From an uncultured Siphonobacter sp. (lineage in GTDB: Bacteria > Bacteroidota > Bacteroidia > Cytophagales > Spirosomataceae): 64,000 nt of DNA. Below the pieces are notes generated by a model that was not told where the DNA came from, searched no databases, and worked only from the letters and a program-made list of their open reading frames with translations. Location: assembly GCA_913775095.1 (NCBI GenBank), contig CAJYIW010000024.1, positions 474,943 through 538,942 of the forward strand, given 5' to 3'. Made by a program: the position numbers and the translations under genes. Positions 1 through 8,800 of this stretch are shown piece by piece (position 1 is the first letter of the stretch; the number at the start of each line of letters is the position of its first letter).

Positions 1-376
1 GGAGCTACGCAGATTGAACCCCGCTGGGGTTCTTACGCTCAGTTCCAAACAGCTTCCCCATCCCCGGAGTTGGTGTCCTCACCAACCCCTTGCTTTACAG
101 CTGGCTGGTGAGACACCAGCCAGGGCGGGAAGGTAACCCGGTTATCACCCCGGATTAGCCTCCGGGGCTATCCAGCCGGGGACTACCCAGATTGAACCCC
201 GCTGGGTTATAACTTTCATTTCCAAACAGCTTCCTTACCTTTATTGGTTTTGACTTTCAAACTCAAAACTCAAAACTCAAAACTCAAAACTCAAAACTCA
301 AAACTCAAAACTCAAAACTCAAAACTCAAAACTCAAAACTCAAAACTCAAAACAGCAGCGGCGGCCGCTCAAAACT
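1..376. repeat. Composite intergenic repeat cluster A with 7-bp tandem array
   Basis: This non-coding stretch next to the aroE stop codon is built of modules that recur at 55980-56432 and 63440-64000. It holds AACCCC/GGGGTT hairpins near 17-31 and 196-206, a GTTGGTG/CACCAAC hairpin (69-75 with 80-86), a CTGGCTGGTG/CACCAGCCAG hairpin (101-110 with 114-123) and CCGGGG-type palindromes (130-185). A TACCTTTAT segment follows near 236. About 13 perfect copies of CTCAAAA occupy 262-352. A GC-rich module containing GCGGCCGC (350-374) ends the cluster. No convincing gene lies here; the short frame through the tandem array is an artefact of the 7-bp period. Confidence 0.9.
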
Positions 377-1123
377 CTAACTATTCCAGATCTCCCAGGA
401 CTTCTCGGCCTGTAGTTCCAGCATTCGGTAGCCGTTGTGCGTGGCGGCACCCTGTTCGGCTCCTTTTTTCATGAATAAAGTTTGTTCCGGATTATACACC
501 AGATCGTATAATAGATTTCGATCAGTCAGCCTTTCGTAGGGCAAATCCGGGCAGGCGTCTACGTTAGGGTATGTTCCCAGCGGTGTTGAATTAATGATCA
601 GCTGATACTCTGACAACAGACCTTCATTTAAATCCGCATAAGTCATAAATTCCACGGAGTCCTTACGGGAAACGGTTTTATACACAATACCTAAATCTTC
701 CAGGACTACCCGAACGGCTTTAGTGGCTCCTCCATCACCCAGAATCAGAGCTTTGTGAGGCTGCAAGCGTTGAAATGGCTCCCACTGCTCCAGAGATTGA
801 CGGAACCCCCAGTAATCAGAGTTATAGCCTTTCAAATCGCCATTAGGCAATACCTTGATTACATTCACGGCACCAATTCGCTCCGCCAGCGGGTCCAGTT
901 CAGACAGAAAAGGTAATACAGCCTTTTTATGGGGAATGGTTACGTTTAATCCCTTCAGTTCAGGCCATTGGGCTAGTAACGCGGGCAGTCCATCGGCTTC
1001 GGGTAACTCGAAAAGCTCGTAAACGTGTGTTTCTGACAGCCCTTCCCGCTGAAATTTTTCAGTAAAATACCGTTTTGAAAACGAATGTCCCAGCGGATAT
1101 CCGATCAGTGCGTAGAGGTTCAT
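377..1123 (-). CDS. aroE: Shikimate dehydrogenase
   Basis: Cytosolic enzyme reducing 3-dehydroshikimate to shikimate with NADPH, in the aromatic amino acid pathway. The 248-residue product has the shikimate-binding S14-x-S16 in GHSFSK, the NVTIPHK segment (60-66) with the catalytic lysine, GYNSD (99-103) with the catalytic aspartate, and a nucleotide-binding LGDGGATK loop (about 129-135). Length fits the short AroE family. The frame stays open 81 bases further upstream, but the ATG at 1123 gives the standard N-terminus MNLYALIGYP. The stop codon touches the GC-rich module of repeat cluster A, so the cluster sits immediately 3' of the gene. Confidence 0.93.
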   Translation of the reverse strand: MNLYALIGYPLGHSFSKRYFTEKFQREGLSETHVYELFELPEADGLPALLAQWPELKGLNVTIPHKKAVLPFLSELDPLAERIGAVNVIKVLPNGDLKGYNSDYWGFRQSLEQWEPFQRLQPHKALILGDGGATKAVRVVLEDLGIVYKTVSRKDSVEFMTYADLNEGLLSEYQLIINSTPLGTYPNVDACPDLPYERLTDRNLLYDLVYNPEQTLFMKKGAEQGAATHNGYRMLELQAEKSWEIWNS

Positions 1124-1211
1124 GATTCGTATAGGTTTGTAATTTCCGGCTAATAAAAAAGCGTAAAGACGAATGAAACATCCGGCCTTTACGCTTGAAA
1201 TCAATGAATAC

Positions 1212-1868
1212 TTAGGCAGCTTTCTTCGTCAGGAATTTTTCTTTCACGATACCCCAGAGAATGGGTAATACGGAAAGTCCAATGATTCCAAAAACTACAA
1301 TTTCAAAGTTTTTCTTTACAAACTCCAGATTACCAAAGAAGTAGCCCAGCAGACTGATGCTGGTTACCCAAAGAACGGCTCCGGCTACACAGAAGAAAAT
1401 ATAACGACCGTACGTCATGCTACCGGCTCCGGCTACAAAGGGAGCAATGGTACGAACGATGGGTACGAAACGAGCAATGATGACGGTTTGTCCGCCGTAT
1501 TTTGCATAATACTCTTCCGTTTTATAGAGATACTCCCGCTTGAAGAACAGAATCCGTTCGCGAGAACGAATGATACCCGAGAAATACTTTCCAATGAAGT
1601 AATTGACGTTGTCTCCCATCAGGGCGGCCACAATCAAGAGTGGAATAATGACCCAGACAGAGAGATCATTGGTATCGCGGGCCGCCAGGGCTCCGGCTGC
1701 AAAAAGCAGGGAGTCGCCGGGTAATAAAGGCATTACAATGAGGCCCGTTTCCACAAACACGATCAGGAATAGAATTCCATAAACCAATAATCCGTATTCC
1801 TGAATCCATACATCCAGGTAACGATCCAGGTGTAAAAGGAAGTCTATTAGTCCTTTAATAATTTCCAT
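1212..1868 (-). CDS. DedA family membrane protein (VTT domain)
   Basis: Integral inner-membrane protein of 218 residues with several hydrophobic segments. It carries the family signature GDNVNYFIGKYFS (about 84-96) and the re-entrant motif ARFVPIVRTIAPFVAGAG (about 132-149), whose proline and arginine are typical of DedA proteins. Members of this family have been linked to undecaprenyl-phosphate and phospholipid translocation and to membrane homeostasis; the substrate here cannot be told from sequence. It ends in a lysine-rich tail. It lies between aroE and the comA homologue on the same strand. Confidence 0.9.
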   Translation of the reverse strand: MEIIKGLIDFLLHLDRYLDVWIQEYGLLVYGILFLIVFVETGLIVMPLLPGDSLLFAAGALAARDTNDLSVWVIIPLLIVAALMGDNVNYFIGKYFSGIIRSRERILFFKREYLYKTEEYYAKYGGQTVIIARFVPIVRTIAPFVAGAGSMTYGRYIFFCVAGAVLWVTSISLLGYFFGNLEFVKKNFEIVVFGIIGLSVLPILWGIVKEKFLTKKAA

Positions 1869-1902
1869 AAAGTTGAAAGACAGATGGTTGTAAAGTGTAG
1901 AT

Positions 1903-2676
1903 TTAACAGTCTTTATCCAGATTGAGAAAATGGGAGAAGGTATCCCCGCGTAGGCCCAGACGGATCGTTTCTACGGAGATTACTTCATTGGGAGCAATGT
2001 TACCCAGGTTAACGTTGGCTCCCAGGAGTTGCACGAACCAGACCTGCTGAGCCTTTTGAGGAGCTTCCCAGATGACTTTTTCAGCGGGAACCTGCGTCAG
2101 AATTTCTTCTACCAGCCCCTGACGAACCTCACCCGAAGAACGGAATAAACCTACGTTACCGCCTTCCCGGGCTTCGCCAATGACCTTCCAGGCACCGGCG
2201 TCCAGTTCAGCGTTCATCAGCTGAATCCACTTATAAGGAGGAATGATTTTAGCTTCATCCTTCGATCCTACTTCCGAAAGCACCGTTACCTGTTTGGCCA
2301 GAGTGGCGATATACTGCAGTTTATCATCCTGATGCATATCAATGGAGCCATCCGAAACTTCCGCGTGTGACAAATCAAATTCGTCCAGCAGGCGACGGTA
2401 ATCTTCAAACTGTCCCCGAATCACGAAGGCTTCAAACAAAGTTCCTCCAAAATAGACGGGAATTCCGGCCTCCTTGTAAACTTTCAATTTTTCTTTAAGC
2501 TTCGGAGTAACATATGAAGTAGCCCAGCCCAGCTTTACAATGTCTACATGGTCGGCAGCTATATCCAGAAAATCTTCTGCTTGTCTGATACTTAACCCTT
2601 TATCCATAGCCATAGTCAGGCCATGCGTGCGGGGCTTTTGGGTGCGGTCAGGAATTTGATTCAAATGGTAATTCAT
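1903..2676 (-). CDS. comA: Phosphosulfolactate synthase (ComA family)
   Basis: Enzyme adding sulfite to phosphoenolpyruvate to form phosphosulfolactate. In methanogens this is the first step to coenzyme M. The 257-residue product matches the family along its whole length: MDKGLS, KLGWATS, GGTLFE, EVSDGS, VLSEVG, ELDAGA, EAPQKAQQ, NLGNIAPNEV and ETIRLGLRGDTF all align with the archaeal enzyme. The ATG at 2676 is chosen over the upstream one at 2724 because the extra 16 residues are not family-like. Methanogenesis is not expected in this organism. A role in sulfolactate, cysteate or sulfonolipid metabolism is plausible but inferred; no neighbour confirms it. Confidence 0.9.
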   Translation of the reverse strand: MNYHLNQIPDRTQKPRTHGLTMAMDKGLSIRQAEDFLDIAADHVDIVKLGWATSYVTPKLKEKLKVYKEAGIPVYFGGTLFEAFVIRGQFEDYRRLLDEFDLSHAEVSDGSIDMHQDDKLQYIATLAKQVTVLSEVGSKDEAKIIPPYKWIQLMNAELDAGAWKVIGEAREGGNVGLFRSSGEVRQGLVEEILTQVPAEKVIWEAPQKAQQVWFVQLLGANVNLGNIAPNEVISVETIRLGLRGDTFSHFLNLDKDC

Positions 2677-2793
2677 ACGGCAAAGATTGCTTTCACGAGA
2701 AAGTGCAAAAGTAGCCTTGTCCAAGGGATTGACAAGTAAACATGAATAAATCTGTAGAAATGTTTTTCGGGTTGTCCCTGTACTTAACCCCGA

Positions 2794-2961
2794 ATGGGCC
2801 TTAGAGTTTCAGAAAAGTTATTCTTTAACATTCCTACGGATGCGGATATATTAAAGAAATTCAAAGACCAGTTTTTGATGGAATCACTGGCAACCCATCC
2901 AATCTTCCGCCTGAAAACTCTTACTAAAGGTTACGGTATTCAGCCTTATTCTGAAGGCTAA
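2794..2961 (+). CDS. Possible small protein of 55 residues
   Basis: An ATG-to-TAA frame in the otherwise empty 430-base gap between comA and the lipoprotein gene. The product would start MGLRVSEKLFFNIPTDAD and end GYGIQPYSEG; it is soluble and shows no recognised domain. A stop codon lies four codons upstream of the ATG. No clear promoter or ribosome-binding site is visible. Residue composition looks protein-like rather than random, so it may be a real small gene or a remnant of a longer one. Confidence 0.3.
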   Translation: MGLRVSEKLFFNIPTDADILKKFKDQFLMESLATHPIFRLKTLTKGYGIQPYSEG

Positions 2962-3111
2962 AGCAAAGGGCTGTTATTAATCATCTGGTAATCAATAGGC
3001 TTTGAGGATAAAATCTACTCAACACTTCTCCCTTTTTTCCTCAAACCTCCCCATTTGTACGATTGGAATATTCTTTTCTCTACGAAATGTACAACTCACG
3101 TAAAAATAGTC

Positions 3112-3900
3112 ATGAAAAAGAACATAATTGTACTCTCAACTGCCCTGGCATTAGCCGGACTTAGTGCCTGTCAAAGCACCCGTTCTACTCCTTCCGGAGA
3201 TCGTCGGATGGACTCATTATCCACTGCTTCCACGCAGATGAATAATAGTAGTAATTACAGTACCCAGCCCGGTTCCAGCACTGCCGCGACCATGAATACG
3301 GGAGTAGTGGAACAAACGGGTATGACTCCAAACAACTCCTTTGCTCGTTCAGACAATCGGGATCGTAATACTACTACGGCTCAGCCGAATGTAAATAGTC
3401 CAAGCACTTCAGCGGCGGCGAACACGGTTTCCGGTAAACCCGAAATGAGTCCGCAGAGCGTAGTGGCTAAAGAATCTGCCCCAACGGTGAACAGCTACCT
3501 GAGCCAATCTTCACGATCGGGCAATACTTCCGGTAAATCTCTGCCCAACAATCCTGAAAATAGTGTAGCTATGCCTGTAGCGGACTCCTTACAGCGAGAA
3601 CAGGCCATGACTACACCAGGTCAGCGAAACGGAGTAAACGCGACGGAAGCCATGACGGCTACGAACATTAATACGGAAAAATCAATCGTTAATTCCGCGG
3701 GTAACTCCAAGGACTTAATGAATCGGGTGAGTATGCAGCTGGATATGGTGGATCGGGAATTGAAAAACTCGCCTTCTCAGGCTAAAAAAACCGAGTTAAA
3801 TAAAAAACGCCAGACCCTGGTAAGTGCTCTCAATAAGCTTCAGGAAGTAGAGAAAACACTCTCGGAAATGGAAACTCGTCCGATGACCACGAAAGAGTAG
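3112..3900 (+). CDS. Putative lipoprotein, Ser/Thr/Asn-rich
   Basis: Predicted SpII lipoprotein of 262 residues with no recognised domain. The N-terminus MKKNIIVLSTALALAGLSAC is a lipoprotein signal with the lipid-modified cysteine at residue 20. About 150 residues of low-complexity Ser/Thr/Asn/Pro-rich sequence follow, probably an extended linker. The last 60 or so residues (from about 200) are Lys/Glu/Leu-rich with heptad-like spacing, suggesting a coiled coil. The ATG at 3112 is chosen because it starts the signal peptide; the upstream ATG would bury it. A long stem-loop (3913-3965) follows the stop codon. Function unknown. Confidence 0.7.
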   Translation: MKKNIIVLSTALALAGLSACQSTRSTPSGDRRMDSLSTASTQMNNSSNYSTQPGSSTAATMNTGVVEQTGMTPNNSFARSDNRDRNTTTAQPNVNSPSTSAAANTVSGKPEMSPQSVVAKESAPTVNSYLSQSSRSGNTSGKSLPNNPENSVAMPVADSLQREQAMTTPGQRNGVNATEAMTATNINTEKSIVNSAGNSKDLMNRVSMQLDMVDRELKNSPSQAKKTELNKKRQTLVSALNKLQEVEKTLSEMETRPMTTKE

Positions 3901-3912
3901 AGGTATCTTTTG

Positions 3913-3965
3913 AATACTTAAGGCTTTCATCGACGGATTCATCTTGGATGTAAGTCTTAAGTATT
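3913..3965 (+). terminator. Long stem-loop after the lipoprotein gene
   Basis: AATACTTAAGGCTT (3913-3926) pairs with AAGTCTTAAGTATT (3952-3965) with one G-U pair, and an inner CATC/GATG extends it. There is no strong T-run after it, so it may be a weak terminator or a 3'-protecting hairpin. Confidence 0.5.
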
Positions 3966-4163
3966 TGTCCATTTAATAAAAGAATTTTTATTATTCATAA
4001 TCGCAATTATTATCTTTTTATCAGAAAATAATCCCTTTATACGAAATAAAATTCTTTTAAAACATATTTTATCATTATATTATTTTGATAATTAACATAT
4101 ATTTAAAATAACTACCATTATTCTATTGAGTAGAATAGTGAGGAATATTTAATGAAATTTATC

Positions 4164-4171
4164 TATTTTTG
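4164..4171 (+). promoter_or_regulatory. -7 box upstream of the candidate small RNA
   Basis: TATTTTTG matches the Bacteroidota -7 consensus TAnnTTTG and follows a strikingly AT-rich 200-base stretch (3965-4165). No good -33 TTTG was found at the usual 19-21 base spacing. Transcription would begin about 5-7 bases downstream, just before the first hairpin of the candidate RNA. Confidence 0.5.
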
Positions 4172-4176
4172 TATTG

Positions 4177-4302
4177 TTCGGACGTTTAACGGCGTCTGAA
4201 TGTCTGGTTGGATTTGAGAGTGATCTCAATTCAATCCAAAACAGACAAAGGTTGAAGGTTGAACGTTATTGGGCAGTGGCTTTGCAACTGCCCAATTTTT
4301 TT
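4177..4302 (+). ncRNA. Candidate structured small RNA with three hairpins
   Basis: No protein frame fits here, but three consecutive hairpins do. Hairpin 1 pairs TTCGGACG (4177-4184) with CGTCTGAA (4193-4200), one G-U pair. Hairpin 2 pairs TGTCTG (4201-4206) with CAGACA (4242-4247), TTGGATT (4208-4214) with AATCCAA (4233-4239) and TGAGA (4215-4219) with TCTCA (4224-4228), closing on a GTGA tetraloop of GNRA type. Hairpin 3 is a terminator. A -7 box lies just upstream. It does not resemble SRP RNA, tmRNA or RNase P RNA. It could instead be a long leader of the DUF2141 gene that starts 36 bases after the terminator. Confidence 0.55.
4269..4302 (+). terminator. Rho-independent terminator of the candidate RNA
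   Basis: TTGGGCAGT (4269-4277) pairs perfectly with ACTGCCCAA (4287-4295) and is followed by seven T (4296-4302). It stands upstream of the DUF2141 start codon, not after a gene, so it must end a non-coding transcript or act as an attenuator. Confidence 0.85.
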
Positions 4303-4337
4303 AATCTAAAATCTCAATTATCAGTTATTGCACCGTT

Positions 4338-4757
4338 ATGAAGATTTTGTTGATTCTGAGTCACTTACTTACGCTTGGCTTTACTAATCCGCCCAAACAG
4401 GAACCACTCGCCATCACTGTTACCAGCCTGAAAAACACCCGTGCTCCACTCATGATTGCGGTTTTTCGCAAGGGCGACGCGTTTTTGAAGACGCCTTTCA
4501 AGAGTTATACTCTGGAACCCAACGGTGGCTCTTCTCCTACTCTTTTCGCCGACGACCTGCCTTACGGTGAATACGCGGTAGCCATTTTTCAGGATGAAAA
4601 TCAGGATGGCAAGCTGAATACCAATTTTCTGGGGATTCCCAAAGAGCCTTACTGCTTTTCAAAAAATTACCGGCCTCGGGTCAAATCACCCAAATACGAG
4701 GACTGCAGGTTTACCTACTCTGCTCAGGAGAATCATTTGTATCTGCAGCTCTTATAG
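4338..4757 (+). CDS. DUF2141 domain secreted protein
   Basis: Exported protein of 139 residues: a short signal-like hydrophobic N-terminus (about 1-17), then a DUF2141 domain. Typical traits are PLMIAVF near the start of the domain, DLPYGEYAVAIFQDENQDGKLNTN (about 74-97), with an acidic calcium-site-like DENQDGKLNTN loop, and the family's Gly-Pro-type ending with KNYRPRVKSPKYEDC. Function of the family is unknown. The gene starts 36 bases after the candidate RNA terminator and runs toward prmA on the same strand. Confidence 0.8.
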   Translation: MKILLILSHLLTLGFTNPPKQEPLAITVTSLKNTRAPLMIAVFRKGDAFLKTPFKSYTLEPNGGSSPTLFADDLPYGEYAVAIFQDENQDGKLNTNFLGIPKEPYCFSKNYRPRVKSPKYEDCRFTYSAQENHLYLQLL

Positions 4758-4820
4758 GGATCAGCCTTTTTCCGTTGACTCCCGCGGGCCATCATTCTTC
4801 TTTTGTGTACCTTCGTTACT

Positions 4821-5660
4821 ATGAACTACTACGAACTACAGCTCCACGTTTCACCCGGCTTTACGGACATTTTCGTGGCTGAATTGTCAGAAATTGGTTT
4901 CGATTCTTTTGTGGAAGAAGAGAATTATCTACTCGCCTATATTCCCGAAGAAGGCTTTCACCCCGAACCGATTCAGGAAATTCTTCAGCGGTACGAAGCC
5001 ATCACCGGAACGCTGGACTATTCGATCAAATTCATTGAAAAAGAAAACTGGAACGCCGAGTGGGAAAAAAATTATCCTCCCATCGACGTTGAGGGCCGCG
5101 TATTGGTGCGGGCCAGCTTCCACGAAATGGATGCCTCCAGCTACGAATATGAGATTGTGATTAACCCTAAGATGTCCTTCGGGACCGGGCACCACGAAAC
5201 GACCTGGATGATGCTGGCCCACCAGCTGGAAATCGGGCAGGAAGATAAACACGTACTTGATGTAGGATCGGGTACGGGCATTCTGGCGATCATGGCGGGT
5301 TTACGCGGGGCCTCTTACGTATCGGCCTTTGATATTGAAGACTGGGCTACTGAAAATGCCATTGAGAACGTAGGCCTTAATCACCTCAACGACATTGTCA
5401 AGGTACGGCAGGGTACGATTGAAGACGAACCGGCGGCTTTGTACGACGTGGTGCTGGCGAATATCAACCGCAATATTCTTCTGCGGGAAATTCCCATGTA
5501 TAAAGAATTCATGAAACCCGGCGGTTTGCTGGTAGTGAGTGGATTTTATGAGCAGGATTTGCCCGAAATTGAAACAGTAGCTCAATCTGCCGGACTGGAA
5601 CTGATCGTTACTAAAACGCGGAATGGCTGGGCTGCCGCCCGTTTTTCGTACGCGATCTAA
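4821..5660 (+). CDS. prmA: Ribosomal protein L11 methyltransferase
   Basis: SAM-dependent enzyme that methylates ribosomal protein uL11. The 279-residue product has an N-terminal substrate-recognition domain, then GTGHHETT (121-128), SAM motif I VLDVGSGTGILA (about 145-156), an acidic residue in DIEDW and the NINRN segment near 215. The ATG at 4821 is preferred to 4803 because MNYYELQL is the family N-terminus. A promoter-like TACCTTCG (4808-4815, one mismatch to TAnnTTTG) lies so close that the message may have almost no leader. A clear terminator follows at 5689-5722. Confidence 0.93.
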   Translation: MNYYELQLHVSPGFTDIFVAELSEIGFDSFVEEENYLLAYIPEEGFHPEPIQEILQRYEAITGTLDYSIKFIEKENWNAEWEKNYPPIDVEGRVLVRASFHEMDASSYEYEIVINPKMSFGTGHHETTWMMLAHQLEIGQEDKHVLDVGSGTGILAIMAGLRGASYVSAFDIEDWATENAIENVGLNHLNDIVKVRQGTIEDEPAALYDVVLANINRNILLREIPMYKEFMKPGGLLVVSGFYEQDLPEIETVAQSAGLELIVTKTRNGWAAARFSYAI

Positions 5661-5688
5661 CCGGATCAACTACGCATGAATAGGTATG

Positions 5689-5722
5689 AAAAGCTTCAAT
5701 GATCAGAATTGAAGCTTTTTTT
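5689..5722 (+). terminator. Terminator after prmA
   Basis: AAAAGCTTCAAT (5689-5700) pairs with ATTGAAGCTTTT (5708-5719), followed by a run of T to 5722. Confidence 0.85.
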
Positions 5723-5836
5723 ATGCATTTTCTGGCGAAAACCCTCCCCTTTCTCGTTTAACAAAAGAATAGGATTCCGGAACAGAAAAGTAGTTTTACT
5801 GTTCCTACTCATATTGGTAGCCAACCCTTTAGTCTT

Positions 5837-8800
5837 ATGCGATTAGCACTACTTTTTGTTTTTTGTCTGACTCTGCAAGTGACGTTTGCCCAGCAGATCA
5901 AGTTTTCAGATCAGCCCGAATCCTTTGCTCAGGAAGTCCAAACCGTAACCACTGGTTTTGGACAAACGCAGCTGGGGGCCGATTTCAATGCGGTCTGGGC
6001 TAACCTGGCTTCTGATCAGAAAACCCAGGTCATGGCGATCACCAGGGCCATGATTGCAAAAAACATGAAGCAACCGCCCTATTTGTTACCCTGGTTTCAG
6101 GCTCTGACGGGAGCGGTACAAACGCAGGGAATGAAAGGAACAGATTTGACTAATTTCCTGACGGTCACTGAAAAAACTTTTAAATCCAGCGACAGCAAAG
6201 GATATCTTAATTATCTGAATTTCAGCCGCCTGTTCTTAACGTCCAGGCAGCTTTTCACTTCAAATTTTAGTAAGCTCTATACTTCCGGCGGTACGTTCAG
6301 CTTCCGCTTCATTGATCAGCCTCTGGACTACCGGACTTCCAAAACGGAAGAAGCCAAATCCATAACCGCTCCCGATCATAAATCCGCCGACGAACCTACC
6401 GATGATGGATGGGGAAATAATTCCAGCTGGGATGATTCCAGCTGGGACACGCCCGTGGCCGTTACCGAAACAGTGAAGGCCCTTCCTCAGCCCCAGACGC
6501 TGGCGGCCGGTCCTTTGCTGGATTTACAGGACGCTTCCTTTTCGATGGTTACGGCTCAGGATTCGTTCGTGGTTGATAAGGCTACCCTGACGTTAGGTAT
6601 CAAAGAAGGCTTGTTATACGGAAAATCAGGGAGTTACACCTGGAATCTCGGAGAACTACAGCAGGCTTCAGTTGATCTGAAGTCTTATAAAATGCTGGTG
6701 AAGACTCCGCGATTATTTGCGGATGAAGCTACCCTTACGTATAAAGAACGGCTCAATACTCCGGTGAAAGGAAACTTCCGTTTTGAAAGCCGTAAACGCC
6801 CCGCCAATGCTCCGGTTACGCAACCTCAGTTTCAGTCAGAAGACGCGGACGTAGAAATCAAAAACTTAGGAAAAGACCTGAGTTATCGCGGCGGCTTTGC
6901 TCTCATTGGGCCGAAAGCGTACGGAGCGGCTGCTAATGGCAAGCGGGCCGTGATCACCGTTCAGCAGGATGGTCAGGTAGCTTTCAGAGCTCAGAGTAAG
7001 GGGTTTGAACTCAGCGATTCCCTCATTTACAGCCCGGCGGTTCAATTCACGGGTTATTACCCCACCGGCGATACGCTGACGCACCCGTCCATTCGCATGA
7101 CGTACAACACGCAGACCAAGCAACTGCGGCTGGCTCGTCAGGAACGCGGCGGGTATCGCAGTGCCTCTTTTAGCGATGGTTACCACGGCTTTGCCATCCG
7201 GGCCGATGCCGCTAAATGGAGCCTGCCCAGTAAACACCTGGAATTTGATATCGTTTCGGGTCAGAATGCTGTCCCTGCCCGCTTTGAATCCGTTGATTAT
7301 TATGAATCGACGCAATACGAAAAACTAACCAGCCCGCAGGGTTTTCACCCGGTTACGATTCTGGCCAACTGTCTCAAACAGAAAGGGGTTTCAGCCATTA
7401 CGGTGGATGAGCTGGCCGCTCACTACAGACGCGACGGGAAACTCATGCGGGATGCCCTGATTCCTCCCATTGAGCAGGGCTTTATTGATTACAATCCCGA
7501 CACGGATCAGGTACGGTTAAGCTCAAAAGGGCAGCATTACCTGCAAGTGGCCCTGGCGAAGAAGGATTTTGATAACCTGGCTATTCTTTCCATTCAGGCG
7601 GGTTCGGATCGCGACAGCCTGGCCAATGCTTCCATCAATTTTAAGGATAACTATCTGACTATCCGCGGCGTAGCTCCCTTCAAAGTGAGCGATTCGCTGA
7701 AAATATACATTCGGCCCGCGGATAAAGTCGTTCGGGTGGGTAAGAATCGTTCGTTTCTGTTCAACGGAGAAATGAAGCTGGATAACTTCCGTTTCAAGGG
7801 CCGTGACCTGAATTTCAACTACGAGCAATTTTACGTTAACCTGGACAAGCTGGACACGGTTACCTTCATTCCCCAGCAAATGAAGGGCAAGAAAAACTCG
7901 AAAGAAATCGGACAGGATCTGAAATACGGTTCGGGGAAGCTGTACCTCGGTAAGCCTAACAATAAATCCGGCAAGAAGCCCAGTGCTCCGCGACTGGTGG
8001 TGCAGGATGGAGTCAATATTTATTTCGATGATACTACCCGGCTCGCCGGAGCCTACAACCGTAAGGTGTACTTTAAGATTCCAAAAATTGATCAGGATAG
8101 TCTGACCAGTAAAGACATTGAATTTCTGGGCACCTTCTATTCCGACGGCGTACTTCCCCCGATTCAGACCAAGCTCATTACGATGCCCGACAATTCCCTC
8201 GGCTTCACGTATAAAGTCCCCGAAGCGGGCCTGAAACTGTACGAAGGCAAAGGCAACCTGAAAGTAACCGGAACGCTGACGATGGATAATGAGGGCCTGA
8301 AAGCAGATGGGGTATTAAGCACCTTAACTACCTCCCTCGAAGCCAAACAGATCATTTTAACGCCCGATTCGGTCGTGAGTATGAACGGAACTTCGGGACG
8401 AATCAAAGAAGGAATTGTTGGAAAAGCGTACTTCCCGGAAGTCGCCTTTAAATCCTACGAAGTAAAGTGGTTACCCAAAAAAGATAGTCTGATTATTAAG
8501 GACAAAGAAAGCTCACTGGACTTCTACAGTGGCAGTTCGCAACTGAAAGGAAGTCTGCTGGTCCGTTCAACGGGATTGTACGGCGAAGGTGTCATGAAGC
8601 GGAAAGATTCAGAAATCAGTTCGAAGGATTTCTCATTCAACAAAAACCAGTTCATTGCCCAGCGTTCACAAATTCAGATTGGCAGTGCAGACAAGCCGGC
8701 TCTGTTGGGTCGCATGGTCGATGTCACCTTCAATACGGCGGCTCAGAATGCAATCATCCAGACGCCCAAAAACGCCACCCTGGAAGATTCTTCGAGCCTA

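Noticed and set aside
244..474. 76-residue frame through the CTCAAAA array on the plus strand
   Set aside because: The 7-bp period gives an open frame with repeated KLKTQNS; it runs antisense into aroE and has no protein character.
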